Shown here piece by piece: positions 24,434 to 39,400 of a stretch of DNA of 64,000 nucleotides (position 1 is the stretch's first letter; each line of letters begins with the position of its first letter). The translations under genes were made by a program, and so were the position numbers. The notes under the pieces were generated by a model that saw only the letters and a program-made list of their open reading frames with translations, ran no database searches and was not told the origin of the DNA. Source of the DNA: Nectonema munidae (Eukaryota; Nematomorpha; Nectonematoida; Nectonematidae); assembly GCA_030549495.1 (NCBI GenBank), contig JAUIRK010000054.1:558001-622000 (forward strand). Direction: 5' to 3'.

Positions 24434-27400
24434 CTAGAAAAGATTTCAAAAAATATGCAAACACTGAAAGAGAGAACAAAACAATTTTCCTCGATAATCA
24501 TATGGGCTAGTACAGACGAAGAATAAAAGTTAGTAGATTTAATCTTTTGACCAGTATAAATTGATTCAATTACACCAATATTTTGTCTTATTATGGTAGA
24601 TGTAACTTCTAATTTAAATAAAGCTAAGAGTTAAATACATCGCACTCATTTCATTATTCTAAGAATGCAGTGAACGTTTTTAAATGTTTGCAAAAAGTTT
24701 ATAAATTATTCTCATGATCAAAAAATATTCACAGCCTAGGTAGAACACTTTTCCACAATTTGCTTCTTTTTTTCTAAAAAAGAAATTATTAATCTTTCTA
24801 ATAATTTTTAAAAAATTCACGAGGAGTGGAACTAGAATTTGTGATTTGTTGATAAAATCATTTTCTAAAGGTAAAAGAAATTAAATTGACAATTCTCGAG
24901 ACTTGATAAAACAGAATAAAAGCTAAAAACACCAACGAAATGATACTTAAAAGGTAAAAAAAGATTTGTATTAACGCATTAAGTACCATAGAAATCAGAC
25001 GATATCTAAAAAACGCAGACGATTTATATTCAAAGTCATTGAAAAAAGCAGACGAAGATGAAATTACTTATGTTCCCAAATGGGAGCATTGGGACTTAAT
25101 GGGTTAAAGAACCGTTTTTTAAAGTTAATCTCTTCTGAGATTGTTAGTGGCTTTTCTAGAACCGAATTTACACAACTTTAAAGAAAATTATGTAAATGAA
25201 ATTATGTTTAAATTATTTTCAATCCATTTTACAAATGATGTTATCGTTTATGACTTTTTTGATCAAGTTCTTCACAAAAGTTTCAAAGAAATATGTTTGT
25301 TGCTTTTGACTGTTTTCTTCGATGATCATTTATTTTATATATTTTTAGCAAAGACTTAAAAATTTTTTTATTGTCTTCTTCTGAAATTTGTTGAGAAATA
25401 TTTTACAACTCTTTGATGTTGTATTAATATTTTAAAACTCGGATTTTTTATGATAATATAATGTTTCTAAAATCTCTCACACTCCTATAGAAAGCTCTTT
25501 TTCTTTATCTATGAGATAGCATTTTAAATACCAAATCAATTGTAAAAAGTCAATAATTAAAACACTATAATTTAAAAAATAAATGTTAAATGCAAATATG
25601 TGTACCTTTTGTCAAAAGAGTCAACATCTTTGAAGGAAAATGATAAAAAGTGAAAATTCAGAATTTTCTACTTTCAAGAAATTTGTTGAAATTTTAAATA
25701 GCCAGGATTTTCATTAGAAGCGTGTGTTCTTCGCTTTTTTCCCGTTTCCAGGGATTTTTGACGCGTTTCCATTTTCCTCAATTCGTCAGAATTTTTTTGG
25801 AGATGACGTTTGTTTTTTAGTGAAGGCAAGAATATTTAAATTTGTATATTTTTTGAAGTCCCTAATGCTTCTGTATGTATGTGTACAAAAGTGTGTTTAA
25901 GATGGGGGAGGGGCGTGTATTGGCCATGTATCTGCACTTTTCCTGTCTTCCTAAAGATCAGTAATTTTTCAATATGCTTTGCTTATACCTCAATTATAAC
26001 AAGATTTTTGATGAGCACTCATCTTTTCTAAAAAGTTCTCCCTAAAATCTTCAATACGACATTGCATATGCGTGCGTGCGTGCGTTGTGCTTACGTAACA
26101 AAAAAGTCTTACTATTAAAAGAATAGGTTCTAATATTGTCCATAAAAATTTCCAAAATGGCCGGCAGTACAATTTGCGCTTTATCATGAATTCGATGTCA
26201 CGGAGGAAATTGGAGCAGCCTAAAAATGAACAATCAAATTAATTCTAATTTTATAATGGTCAAGAATTCATCCAAACACTTTTCAAAATGTGTCCAGAGC
26301 AGATAGACTCATTTTTAAAGCTATAATAAAGTTCACTTCGCAAAGCGCCATGCATTTTTATCGAACATTTTCGAAAAAAGATATATTTAGGCTCTTTATT
26401 TCACAAAACAGGACTTTTACATTCTAGTGAAAAGTGAACCTTTGCCAAACGAAAAAACTGTTGTTAAATTCATAGCGTGTACCTTTCTCTGGATTTAAGT
26501 ACGATTTAAGAGTTTTCTATATGCAATTATATATGTGTTAATTTTAAACTAAAGTAGCATGCATTCCAAAAAACGATATAAATGCAATTCATTCTAGAAA
26601 GGTAAACAAATATTCTCTTTTCTTAAAAACAAATAAAAGTTGAAAAAATAAGGAACTATTTTATCCGTTCTCTAACAAATCGCCTTAAAAGATTAATTAA
26701 GCGTGGCTCGTAAAAGGTTATCACAGGCGAAAATTTGTAAAACAGAATTTTTTGTTATTATTTACTGTCTGTTTCAAAAATGCATGTCTATATAAATGAA
26801 ATCATTGAAAAAAGTATAATTTGCGTCTTAAAAGCCGTAGTGAAAATACGGCTAATTCAATATTTTTAGGAAAAAAAGCGTTGACTTTCGTAGAAAATAA
26901 AGAATTGGTTTTATTTAACTTCATTTGCTCTAAAACCGATCCCTAAAATCGCTTATATTTTTCCCTTCGCTACAAATAATCTCGCTTTTCAGCTACAATT
27001 TTGGCATGCGCTCATTATACGTGATAAAAATATCAAAATGCAAGATACAAAAATTGTTTTATAACTAACTCACGTATAAAGAATTTTGGGATGTATACAA
27101 CTAAACGGGAACCTTTTTGGGTTAAAGATCCATTATATAAATTAATCAGATGTAGCAAGTTTCATTTTTAATTATACTTTCCAATGTTTAGCACGCAGGG
27201 CATTTAAAAATGTAAAATCTAATTTGTAATGAAATCAGCAAGCTACTATACCTACCTACCATAACCAATAGAGTCCAGTAATATAAATAGATTAAGTTTT
27301 TAAAATAAAATAATATTTGGCAATCTTTTAGTGAATTTTGCTTTATAACTTCGACTTGCTCGCCCTTTCAATATGAAATTGTGGGGCTAATTTTTCCTGC

Positions 27401-30400
27401 AACTTTGCAATGCGAGCCATAAAACAGGAGGTTGGGTCGGGATTGAGAACCTCTAGTATGGACTAAAAAGCAGTTGTTTGTTATGAAGACTTATTTTTGA
27501 TTCCCAGCACGAGAGACCAGCGTAACCACTTTTAGCCACCATAACCAATGAAATATTAACCCACATTAATCTATGCTTATAAGAGAACCAATTAAAATAT
27601 GAACAAACGTACAATTTGTCACAATAAAATTTTTTTTAATTTCAACTCTTTCATTTTTATCATTAGTTTTCCACGTAGAACTAAAGAGCTCATACGAATG
27701 TTTGATTTGTAAAATAGTTCACCTTTTGAAGCAAAGTTTGCTCTGTTTTATTTCCTTCTTTTTAAAACATCAAAAATCTCTGAAAAACCAGATTAAGGGA
27801 ATTACATCTTACTAGCTTTCTTAGAATTGCAAACAGTAACTTATGTTGTGTGGACAGATTTTGTATTTTATTTCAATTATAAATTCTTTATTTTAAACTT
27901 TTCAAAAAGCTCTGGATAGGTGGGAGTCTGTAAAGGTGATTACAATGCAAAATAAGAAGGTTGCACATTCCTGCTTTATTCCATTGTTCCTCTTAGGTCA
28001 GTGGTCGACAACCGGTGGCCTATGAAAAAAGTTCGTGGCGTGTAGAAAAATTGAGATCTTTTCTTAATTCAGAGAGAAGTGAAATTTAAAAGAAAGACAT
28101 TTTTGGTTTTAACATTCCACCTCCCAATAAACTCTCCTTCTTTACGCTCAGCTAAGATTGCTTTCGATTGGGAAAATAACTCTTCTCTTCCTCCTATCAA
28201 GACCTTTGTCGCACAATGCAAGAAAGTGAGAGAGGGCAGCTACCTAACAGACACTTTTTCGCTTCCAAACGAACTAAGCAATGCCAACAAAGACAACTCA
28301 ATGACGTATTCACACCACTAGATATAATAGAGCCTTTTCAAAAGAAAAGATCAGTAGGGAACTTGGTCCGCAGAATCTCATATATGGAAGAGAGGCATGC
28401 TAAACTCCAAGCTGACACAATTTTCGCTAGTTTTCACCAAATGAAAGAAGATGCTAATGTGTGGGAAATAGATGATCCCTTGGCATTTTGAAGATAGCAA
28501 TTTAAGCATGAATGAAAGAGAAAGACTCTTGCCAAGATACTTTCAAAGATAAATCCTTATCAGGATGCTCCCTATAAAAAGTGAAAAGTCGTGTAATTGG
28601 TGCCAAAAATCAAGAAACATATCGAAAGAAGCAGGAACACGTGTAATAAGCGATTATACGACTAAATAGCTAGACCCAAAATAGCTACTTATGAAATAGC
28701 TTGACCAAAACAGCGTGTTCCAAAATAGCTAGTTTACCAAAATTGTTCATTTGGGACTAGCTGTGTATAGTGATATAATCGTCAGTATTTACATAAAAAA
28801 TAATAAAATTTTTAGTAATGAGTATTTTTTATAGATTATAATTTTTTTTATAAGATCTTGTTAAATTGCGAAATTCATTCGAAAATATTTATTTTATAAT
28901 AAAAAAATTGAAATATCTCAAAAAAGCAAAAATGAGATGTGTAGTATGGTAAATTTGGGTTTACCTGTACTACAGAAAAAGACGGAACTCAACGTCCGCG
29001 GAGTATTCTTAGCCATCAAAACTTGGTGAAAATTTCAAGAATCGGCATGGAGGAAAAAATGCAGGAAATGATATCGAGTCGTTAAAAGCAAAAAGATTAA
29101 GGTATGATCAAACTGGAAAACTTTCGTCTTTTGCATTCTCTCCAACAGAAAAGCCTATACTTTGTGCTTTTTACGTTGTTGTATAATACATTGCTTAAGC
29201 AAAGAAGCCACACACCACTGGTAAAGAACTGATTAAGCCATGTGCCTTAGAAATGGCAAAGATTGTTCTTGGTAGAAAAGCAGTCCAAAAATTTCATTAG
29301 GTGCCTTTATCAAATGACATAATTCATAACAGAATTGTCGACATTAGTAAAGATATCCTTGAGCAAGTTATTGCACACTTGAATGCTAGTCCTGGCAAAA
29401 TAAGTCTGCAAGTGGATGAATCTACAGATGTATACAACTATTGCCAGCTTTTGGCAGTGGTTAGATACGTCAAAGAATAAACAGAAGAAAACTTATTTTT
29501 CTGTGAACCATTGAAGAAAACAACTTGAAGATAAAGATATATTTGATTTAATATGCAATTTTAAAAAATGATATCTAACTCAAAAAAATTGGATCAATAT
29601 GCACCAGTCGGGCTTGGTAACCGAACCGGATTTTCCGGTTGATGATAAAAAGTCGCTGATCTGAAAGTAACGCATTCTTTTATTCATCGTCAGTCACTTG
29701 CTACAAAGTGTATGCGACGAGATTTTTTAAATACTCGTGTTAAAATTGTTAATTTCATTAGAAGTCGTTCTTTGAAGCTCGTTTGTTTCTCGCTCTTTGT
29801 GCGAAGATGGTCGAGAACGCACTGCACTTTTGTATCACACGGAAGTGAGAAGGCTTTCGCGAGGGCGAGTTTTAACTGGAGTGTTCGAAATGAGAGAAGA
29901 AATTTAATTTTTCACTCTCACGAACTGGCAAAGGTTTTTGATAAGCATGCGTTTATTAAAAAGTTGGCCGATGTTTTTCAGCATCTCTCTTTGCAAAGGA
30001 AAGGTCTCAACATTGTGAAAGCCAGGCAAAAAATATCTGCTTTCAAAGAAAAACTTTTGTTATAGTTAGCGACTTGAAAGAGGTAACTTTGCACACTCTT
30101 CTGCCTTGGAAGAAACGATAAAAAATAATGCAATTCTAGAAACAGATCTAGTAAAAAGTTTTGTCAAGCATTTGCAGAAACTTTCAAATTCTTTTGAAGG
30201 CTGTTTTTCTCTAGGAGAGCTCAAAACTAGTGAAAACCTTCAATTTGGATGATGTTAAGGATGAAAACACATTGAAAGATGATTGAGACATAATAGAGAG
30301 CTACAATTGTGGTTCAACATTTCTCAATTAGATCAATTTTGGGTTTCACAACTGCAAACGTTTCCTGAATTAGCAAAATAGCTCTTGAGGTACGAGTGCT

Positions 30401-33400
30401 TTTTTTAACAACTTATTTATGTGAACAAGTGTTTTTTTCTTTACTCCAAATCAAAACGAAAAATAGAAATCCACTCAATTTGGAGCATGATATGGGAGTA
30501 GGATTGTGTTCAAAAGAGCCGAGATATGATGTTTTAATTTCAAAAAAGGAGGAACAACAAAGTCATTGGTATCTCTTTATTTTTTCTTTAAGATCAAAAG
30601 GATTTTTATTTTTAAATGTATTATAAAATAGCAAAATTTCGTTTCAAGTTAACATTTATTTTTTTATAATTTTTATATTTCAAGTGGGGGTGCATGAAAA
30701 ATTTAGAGAATCAAAAGAGGTGCAAACACATGAAAAAGTTAAGAAACACTGACTTAGACGAAAGAAAGGCCCTTGCATAAAACATAACATTTTTTGCGCA
30801 ATAAACAGAAAACTTGAAAAAGTGATACCAAATGTCTATGATGTAAAATATAATGACTAAATGCAGCTATTATAATTCTGCTTCAATTGGAGCGCTAAGT
30901 TTGGAGTTTGCCTCCCAAATGTTAATGTTTGCTTTGGTATTAATGAAAGCAATTCTACTACCACCACTTTGACACAAAATTAAATTGAACTTTCAACACA
31001 CGCTCTTTTTTGGAACCACTGCTCTAGGGTAGGGTTCCCAATCTTTTTTGCAGAGGACCTCCTAGAATAAATTACAAGCCTCATGAAGCCGCAACTACAA
31101 AAATTTTTTGTTAACAAGATGTGTTCCTTCCTAATAGGCAAATTATATTCGCTGTTGTAGACGACTGCTGACGCGCGACATAATTTTAGGTAATACGAGT
31201 CCCTTAATTCAATTAAAAAGGGGTCACATTCGTTATGTATATCCCTTGACAACAAAGGCGTTACTTATAAGGAATTAAGGTTGTCACGTTAATTGACACG
31301 CCGAAACGCAAATAATAATGCATCTACATATGAGTGTATCTTCAACAAAGTTTTCTCTCCATACTCTCGCTTAATTTTTCTGTGGACCCTTGGGATTGAA
31401 AAGGACCCCGTTGGAAAATCAAGGTCTAGAGGAAGCAGGATGCATAGATAGAAGAAGAATCAGAACTTTGAAGAAGTGGTCTCAACAGGGAGCAACGCGG
31501 TTTGTCCCTACTTCCCCCTTTAAATGTTAGAATTTCAGGTATCTTTTAACTTATAGTCGATGATTTTATTTTGAAAGTCAATGCCGCCGACTGATTACAT
31601 CGATGACTCTTTAAGGACGAATGTGTCACTGTGACATCCGTGTCCCAAGAAATGCAAGGCGTCTGCTTTAAACACATGAAGTGCAACTGAGAAAGAAAGC
31701 AGATGACTAGTCGCAAAAACTCGCTTCTCACGCGCAAGGTCTAAACCAAAATTTAGAAACGAATGGGAACTAGTAAAGACAATGCCTCTTATTTCAAAAT
31801 AGAGGGCTCATCTTTACTTGATGCACTTTCAGAGGGATCATCTAGCAGAGTTACTGGAGAGAGAGAGAGAGCTAGAGACAATTTAAAGTTTTTGGAAGTA
31901 GCACAAAATTAGAATTGAACCGATGGTTGGGGGCAGGTGAAAAATGTTAAACGCACCCTTGCAAGAATTTATGTGCCCAGAAAGAAACAAATATGACGCC
32001 TTCTATTCTCTTTGTGAGACAATTTTAAGGCAATGCCAATTCAATTCAATTTCGCAGCAAATAATTACGTTTAGATCAATTTTCTATTTCATTTTGTATT
32101 CAATAAATTACAATTTAAAAACATAATATCAAAAATAAAGGAGTTTTAAATTATTCTTTAATCATAGAGGCATCATCTTTACTTCGTGCATTTAGAGAGG
32201 AATGCTTGGTCGATTTTTACAAGAATTATCTTCACTTGATCCAATAAATGGAACTAACAAAACTTTTGACGTCCTCATTTTCAAAATGGGCAAGCGTCCG
32301 TACTACTACGAAGAAAATTTTCCTACCCAATCATCTCAATCTTCCGACACTTGTTTTTTAGTCCTAATTAAATTCATACGTCATGCTTTTGTCATGAAAC
32401 ATGCTCAAATTTTTTTTTATATCAATACCTAATTGCAGTGACTAGAATGCAGCCAGATGGCCCTATTAATTGCAAGATATTCCGTTAACACATCACATAG
32501 TATTCGTATACTTTAATCAATTATTCTCTTCAAGAAGATTTATTCTACATTCAAGAAATTGTGATTTATGAACAAGATCCACTTTAAACCATTAGTACGA
32601 ATGCCTACATCTTTCCAAAAAGTTTTATTGAGATTTCTTGATTCTCTGAATCATTCACCTTCACCGTGATTGTATTCTACATTTTTTCCTCTGTCAATCA
32701 TTTCACCCTGTGGTGCTTGTGTGAACGTGTGCATCTTACGCGTTCTTTTAACGATTTTATCAATATCATCTTTCTGTGTTACTTTTTGTCAACTTGCAAT
32801 TTAGGTTGCACACCTCAACGATGGTCCATCTTTTAGGTGTTTATGCGCAGGATTTAAAGAATATTTATCGCGTCAAAAGTTAGGTTCAGTGGAGGTGAGA
32901 CAACTTTTCGTGGCTTCAACATTGAAAAGTAAAAGATCTGTCAATCAAATTAATTGCAATTCCTTCCTCCGCCTTGACTTTAATGTATGAAGTGTTTGAG
33001 ACTACATTTGTGCATTAAGTCATAAGCAGGGCGAGTAAAAGTCAATAAAGTCAACTTTTATTTCCGTTTAGCAAAAACTCTTTGAAGAAGATCTTTACTT
33101 GTTTAGTCTAAAAAATTTTGAACTAATTTCAAATTTTTAAGTCAATCAAAGTCAATTTTTCGAGTTTAGGTCAATAAAGTCAATTTTTATATTTAACACT
33201 TTTTGATTCAATGTACCTAATTTTATTCCCAAACTTTTTATCATTGCATGTTTTTCACATCTTTTACATAAGTTTACCTTAAAAATTAAGTTACCCTGCA
33301 AAATTGTAGATTACCGGCATTAATTCTATTATTAGTAATAGAAAAAGACGTTCTTTTTTCACACCTATCGGCAACACTTCAGTTCTAATTGTAATTAAGT

Positions 33401-36400
33401 TGACAAATTGGTTGCGAGCAGCAAAATATTTTCATTAAAATCTTCCAGCAGTGAAGAAATTAATGATGAAGATGACGGAATTTTATTGCCAAATATCAAG
33501 AAATTGTTAAAAAAAGAAAATTTGTGTCAAAACTTGCTAACAATAATTGGAGAATATTCACGATTTATTGATTTAGTCGGAAAAAGTCAACATAAAGACT
33601 TTTTCAGTCGAAGATGCCTTTACTTAATTCAACATTATTTCATTTAAAAAGAATGTGGCGTTAAAAGTTATCTTGAAAATAGATTCAAATAAAATGAAAT
33701 CAATAAAATCATGAATATGGAAAACTCTCAAATCTCTCGCAGTACTTATCCCAAATTGCAAAATTGTCAAGTTTTAACTTTAGAAGTAGAAAGACCTTTT
33801 TCTAAACTGAAAAAACTGCTAGAAAATGGTCGAATTTTAAATCAGAAAATGTCATTAATTATATGTTGTTGTATTACAAAGTCATGGATTCTTTGAAATA
33901 ATTTTCAATACTTTCTCTAAAGTGTTCATAGTTGTTCAATTCAATAAAAACTTTAAAAAGTCAATAAAGTCCATTTTTTCTCTGAGTAAAAGTCAATTTT
34001 TTCTATTTTTTGGGTCAATTTTTCCTCGCCCTGCATAAGTAAAAGTTCGTATTGAACAAAAACACAGGACAGTTAGATCATAGAGAGATAAATCATGTTT
34101 TAACTACGCACACTTTTGTAAATTGAAATAGTATATATTGATAGAATGGAAGAGAGATTGCATCGCATAAGCTAATTTTGGGTAGACAGTCGCCATCCTC
34201 CTTCAACAAACGCGCAATTTTATGCAATACAAAACTCTTTAGCAAAGATACGACACGAACCCTCTCATTTTGAGCGCGTTTTCCAAGCACCGCGCCCCTT
34301 AAAATTAGGTCTCTGACATTTACACTCACGTAGGCCGTGCACACTCGTCAGTTTAGGATGGAAGTGTAGTTCTCTTGTAAAGTAATCTTCTAATTAAATT
34401 AAATATTGTATGTGCGCATTATTATAAAGTTACTGTAAGTGTAAAGTAGTACCGTAAAGCCATGCAATGCCAATCAACTCCAGGAATGTCAAGAAAATAT
34501 GACAGTTTGTGATGATAAAATCTACGAAGTAGAGCAGATGAAGTCCACCCTAAAATAAGTGAACAAATTATTAAATGTTAAAACTTACTAAATCTAAAGA
34601 TCCACAGAGGGGGGAATGCAGGTGCAAGAATGCACAAAGTTTCCGAAGTGTCAATTAGCCCGCTCACTCAATAACTGATCAAGGCAACTAAGGAATTAAC
34701 TAAGAAGTCTACCTTCTTTTTGGTTTCAATATTCAACAGCTTGCTTCTACGAAGTATGAATATTCAATGGAAGAAGAAGAAGATTGTTCCATCAAAAATT
34801 TAAAATTTTCTTCAAAGTAATGGGTAAGATTAAAGAATTCACTAACTATATACAATATATATTTCTGCAAGTACCACATGTTCGCTAGTATAAACACTCT
34901 CTTGGAATAATATAACTGTTTTTGAATTGCGTAATTAGATCGTAGGAAGATATTAGAATGTTTAAAACAGTTGAAAAAAGTCAGCATATATGCAATGATT
35001 TGAGAAGACAATATTATATAATAGCAAAACACATGGGCATATTGCAGAAAGGTAACGTTAACTAAATAGTTCCAAACATGAGACCAAGGCGTTCCCTAAT
35101 TCGCAAAACGTTTTTAATAAAAAAAGACAGCAGCGCGATCAAAGTGAAAGTAAGCTAGAAAAAGGAAGAAAGCCAGCGCGAAGGCGAATGAGTTATGGAG
35201 AATGCCATTAAACACAAGGCTTTACTACGCATTAACCCATTTAAGGCCAAGCAAAGCAGACGATATCTAAAAAACGCAGAAGATTTATATTCAAAGTCAT
35301 TGAAAAAAGCAGACGAAGATGAAATTACTTATGTTCCAAAATAGGAACATTGGCCGTAAATGGGTTAAGAAGAAAAAAAGCAAAATATGTCAACATTTAC
35401 TTAAAAAATAAAGAAATAAACTTTAGTAAAATGAATCAACTACACCTATATAACAATTCTCCACGTTACATTCTCTTCACAATTATATAAGAAATCATTT
35501 TTCAAGAAAATTTTATACAAAAAAAGATTTTACAAAGATTTTTTCAATCATCAAATCATTCCAAAAAGTCCTTGCTCTGACTTCTTTGAACTTTTTATTA
35601 TGCGGGGAGGAATCGCAAACTTTTTTGATGGCTGATTCGATGCACAAAAATGAGCAAATTACAAAAACTCTCTGGAGTAAATCAGAAATGTATTTATATA
35701 AATTTGTATATTTGATATGAATATATCTCCTCAATTTTTAGCAAATTCTTTTCACAAATGATTTTCGTGTATGATGCCTAAACCCCGAGTAAAAACAACC
35801 TTTAAGGTTTTTTTGAAAAATGTCAACCATATTCATATTTGTACGTCCCCAATTTATTACTCTATATTTAAGATGTCGAAGTATCAAAGCTTTATATAAT
35901 ACTTGTTTAACTTTGGCATCGAAATAATTTTTATACCTCCTCAATAATTCAAAAACGGTGTTCAGTTTATTTGAAATGTAAGTCAAATGACCATTCCAAT
36001 AGGTCTAAATTTAAATTTGCTAGCCAACTGAATATCAATTTGATCTGTATTTATTTTTATATTTCTTGTTTGAAAAAACATGGGTTTTGACTTAGCATTA
36101 ATTATAGTTAAAAAATTATTTCTACACCATTTTTCAATCATCAAAATTTGGAGCTAATTGAACTGTTAATAGTTTCGTCAGTATTAGTATAGCACCTGAG
36201 ATCAGAAGAAGTAATGTCACGTCGTCAGCAAAGAGTAAAAAAGTGAACAAAGAGTTGGATTTTGATATTTCACTTATGAAAAGAGAGAACAATAGTAGCC
36301 CTAAGATGGAGCCTTGAGGTGTTCCTGTATAAATAGATCTAGAGGAAGATGTGTTGTTGATGCTCAGCGCCAGATAAGATTGGAAAAATTGATAGCAGAT

Positions 36401-39400
36401 AGCGATTCGCACAACTTTAGCTAAGCGTATGTGATGAAGGCTTTTCTAAAGTCTAAATATGTTGCTGACAGTTTTCTAAAAATGGCTCTTTATGAAAAGT
36501 GAATCTAAGAGTAATTTTTACAAAAACCAAAATACAGTATATCCGATATATTCAGGTAATCACAAATTTGATTATCTAAAATTTTCTCCAATATTTTAGA
36601 TAAAATGTTGAATATGCTAATTGCTCGATAGTTTTGCAAGGAAAGCCTGTTACACTGTTTGAAGAGAGGCATAACTTCACTGAGCTTGAAAAAAGAAGTG
36701 AAATGCCAAATGCGATACATCAATTATTATCTTAGGCAATGCTTAAAAAATCTACTAAATGATACATAGTCTGTGCATTGCTATTTTTATTCATTTTTTT
36801 GAAGTAAAAAGAATATGTAATGTTATTTGTCATTATTTCACCCCACTCATTCAGCACTTATCACGCCACTTTTTGGGGAAAAATACTAATTTTTGGTTAT
36901 TTGAGATCTTCAAAATTTTTGAAAAGTACTTTTGCTTTTGGAACTTTGTGATGTGTTTTGTTTTATTTCTACATACAACAAACTCTTCTTTTAATTTGAT
37001 GCTAATTAAACTTCTTTTCATTTTGTGAGAACTTGTCTTGTGTTTTTGTATGCGGTGCAAAATTTCTTGTGTAATCCAGTAAGCAGTTCATAATATTTGT
37101 TTTTAAAGCAATATAAAGCCATGCTTAACTCATTTGTCTTCCTTGAAATAGTGGAATTTTTCAGGTAAACTAAAACTTCAGGTCAGTCAACATGTTCTTT
37201 ATGCAAGTTTTGGTAAGAAGAGGTTAGGAGTTTTTTTTAATGTTTGGCTCTTTTGTTATCTGAAGATCCATGAAAATAGTTCATCTTTCCTAAGAGGCAT
37301 TCGAACTCTCTAGCATCCTATGGATATGAAACATCAACTCCTATTGAGCAAGCTTCCACTTCGAAATAATTTTGTTATCTCACTCATCATGGCAAAAGAA
37401 CTGGTGGAACAAGATGTGATTTTGTAAAAAAATTATATGTAAAATACACTCAAAATTATTCATTTTCGAATGCACATTTTCATGTGAAAAAATTTATTTC
37501 TTTTTTTCATAAATTTTACAATCTGGTTCATTTTTACATGAAAACTTTTTTTATAAAAATATGTGTCTGAGATAACTAATTTTGCTGTTGAAAATTCGAC
37601 TGAACAGAAATCCAACATTGATTTTAAAATTAGATGGCGTTAATATTTTAAAAAGATACAAAAAATAAAATGTTTCTTTTTTAAAAAAATATTTTAATAT
37701 AAGTGTCAGAGATATCTAATATTTTCAGAAAATCTAAAAAAAAAATTTTATGATTACAAATAATGTTACATTTTTTTTGAAAGTAACAATAAAATATTTT
37801 TTCAAAAAATATAGTTAAATATTCAATTAATTGTTACCTTATATTAAAACTTTTTCCCGGTTTTTTAGCCTGGTTTTCTTCCTCTGAAGAATTCAAAGGT
37901 TTTTACGGTTAGGTATATCTAGCGACCCGATTCTACGTGGTTAGTAATTAAGCTATCACTAGACAATAAGTTTGTTTCCCAAATTGGGAGCGTTCGCGTT
38001 AAGATTGTATCTTTCACTCAGTTGTATTTATATATTGTAACATAAATTCTTGTAAAATAATATATATAACAAGGTATAGCTATGCAGTAACAAGGGCCGG
38101 TAGGTGTTTAGTGGGATGGAAAGTCGAGTTAGACTTGGACTCAGCATTCCGGGCGGGCCACGATATCCGAAAGGATGGGTGCGAACGCCACAAACAACTT
38201 AATTAATTAATTAATTAAAACTTTTTTATAAGCGCACAAAAAGTGCACACTTCGTTATGCGAAGGATTCAAATCATTTCTCTACTCGTAAAGCTTTATAT
38301 TGAGACGCAGCTATCGCAAAATCGAAAGAAGAAAAGTATCTGAACACGAGGTGAAATAAAGAAGAAGCTTTCGAAACCACTTAGAAAAATGAGGAATAAA
38401 AGAAATGTCCACAGTAACGCCCAAATCGCAGAATAGCCTCTTTCCTTAAGTCTTCTTTTTTTGATGTCGCTACTTCCTCCCAACTAATTTTTGGTATACC
38501 TCTCTACTTGCCGTCTATGTTTTCTTCATATATTTTTCTAATAAACTCTCCTATGCTCTCTCAGTCTTTGTTTTCCAATTAGTACATTCATTTCATTTAC
38601 ATCACAGAGTTTTTTCAAATTATCGTTGCCGATTTTTGATTTTAAACTGCATCTACACATAAGTCTCAACATCCTCAATTTTACTCTTCTTTTTTCTATT
38701 TCTTTTAAAGGCCAGCTTTGGCTTCTATGCACTAAACTAGATCTCACAGAGCTTTTATATAAATTACCTCTTAATTTTAATAAAAAACGGTTACTGCTTA
38801 GAGATTTAAATCCTTTCCAAACATACCTTAGGCTGTGTTCTAATGGATCTTCAATACTACATATGTTGGTTAAAAGTTCGATTAAATAACAAAGCTGCTG
38901 GACTCTTTCTATTGGAACCGATTCAAGCATGATCATATTTCGGGAAATTAGGGTCATCGCTCTTTTACTATGTAGAAAGATCAACTTGAAGTGTCACTTT
39001 GGAGTTGCAAGTTGATGCACAGTACATTAAAAAAGCATGAGCAAACAACATTTTGAACAATTTATAGGGTTAAATAATTATGAGCCAGTCACGCTACCTT
39101 GAAACGCACCCCTAGTTACTCTAGAAAAGATAAGTGTCCCTTCACAAAATCAAACTATGCTCTATTCGTCTTTTATTCCATTAACAAACTTAGTCCCATT
39201 TTTTAACATGTCATAGTGCGGGACCTTGTCAAAACCGTTCTTAAATACAAGTACAAAATATCAACTGTCTTATGGTTTTCCAGAAGTCCAAATATATCTT
39301 TATTAAATTCCAATAACTTTGGCATTGTCCATTTTTTCTTAAAGAACCCATGTTAATCATTGTTAACACAATTGTTATCTTTAAAAAAGAGAGTAATTTC

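Larger units (their letters stand above)
27999..30751 (+). mobile_element. hAT transposon relic, ZBED5/FAM200-like transposase
   Basis: Left end CAGTGGTCGACAACC, right end read inward CAGTGTTTCTTAAC, flanked by TCTTAGGT and ACTTAGAC (loose 8-bp match). Plus-strand pieces in order: ESLKAKRLRYDQTGKLSSF (about 29075), KELIKPCALEMAKIVLGRK (29230), IVDISKDILEQVIAHLNA (29340), LQVDESTDVYNYCQLLAVV (29405), LNTRVKIVNFIRSRSLK (29730), KGLNIVKARQKISAFK (30000), FVKHLQKLSNSFEG (30160), and the C-terminal dimerisation block LFLTTYLCEQVFFSL (30400) with EEQQSH. Stops and frameshifts break it many times. It lies antisense in an SLC6 intron. Confidence 0.85.

Noticed and set aside
38295-38483. Minus-strand ORF with WALLWTFLLFLIFLSGFESF, like SLC6 TM8
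   Set aside because: TM8 is already in the 489-nt exon, and another frame of this stretch reads as the C-terminal tail of the neighbouring LINE.
38538-38889. Plus-strand ORF of 87 codons
   Set aside because: Antisense of the better LINE C-terminal reading on the minus strand.
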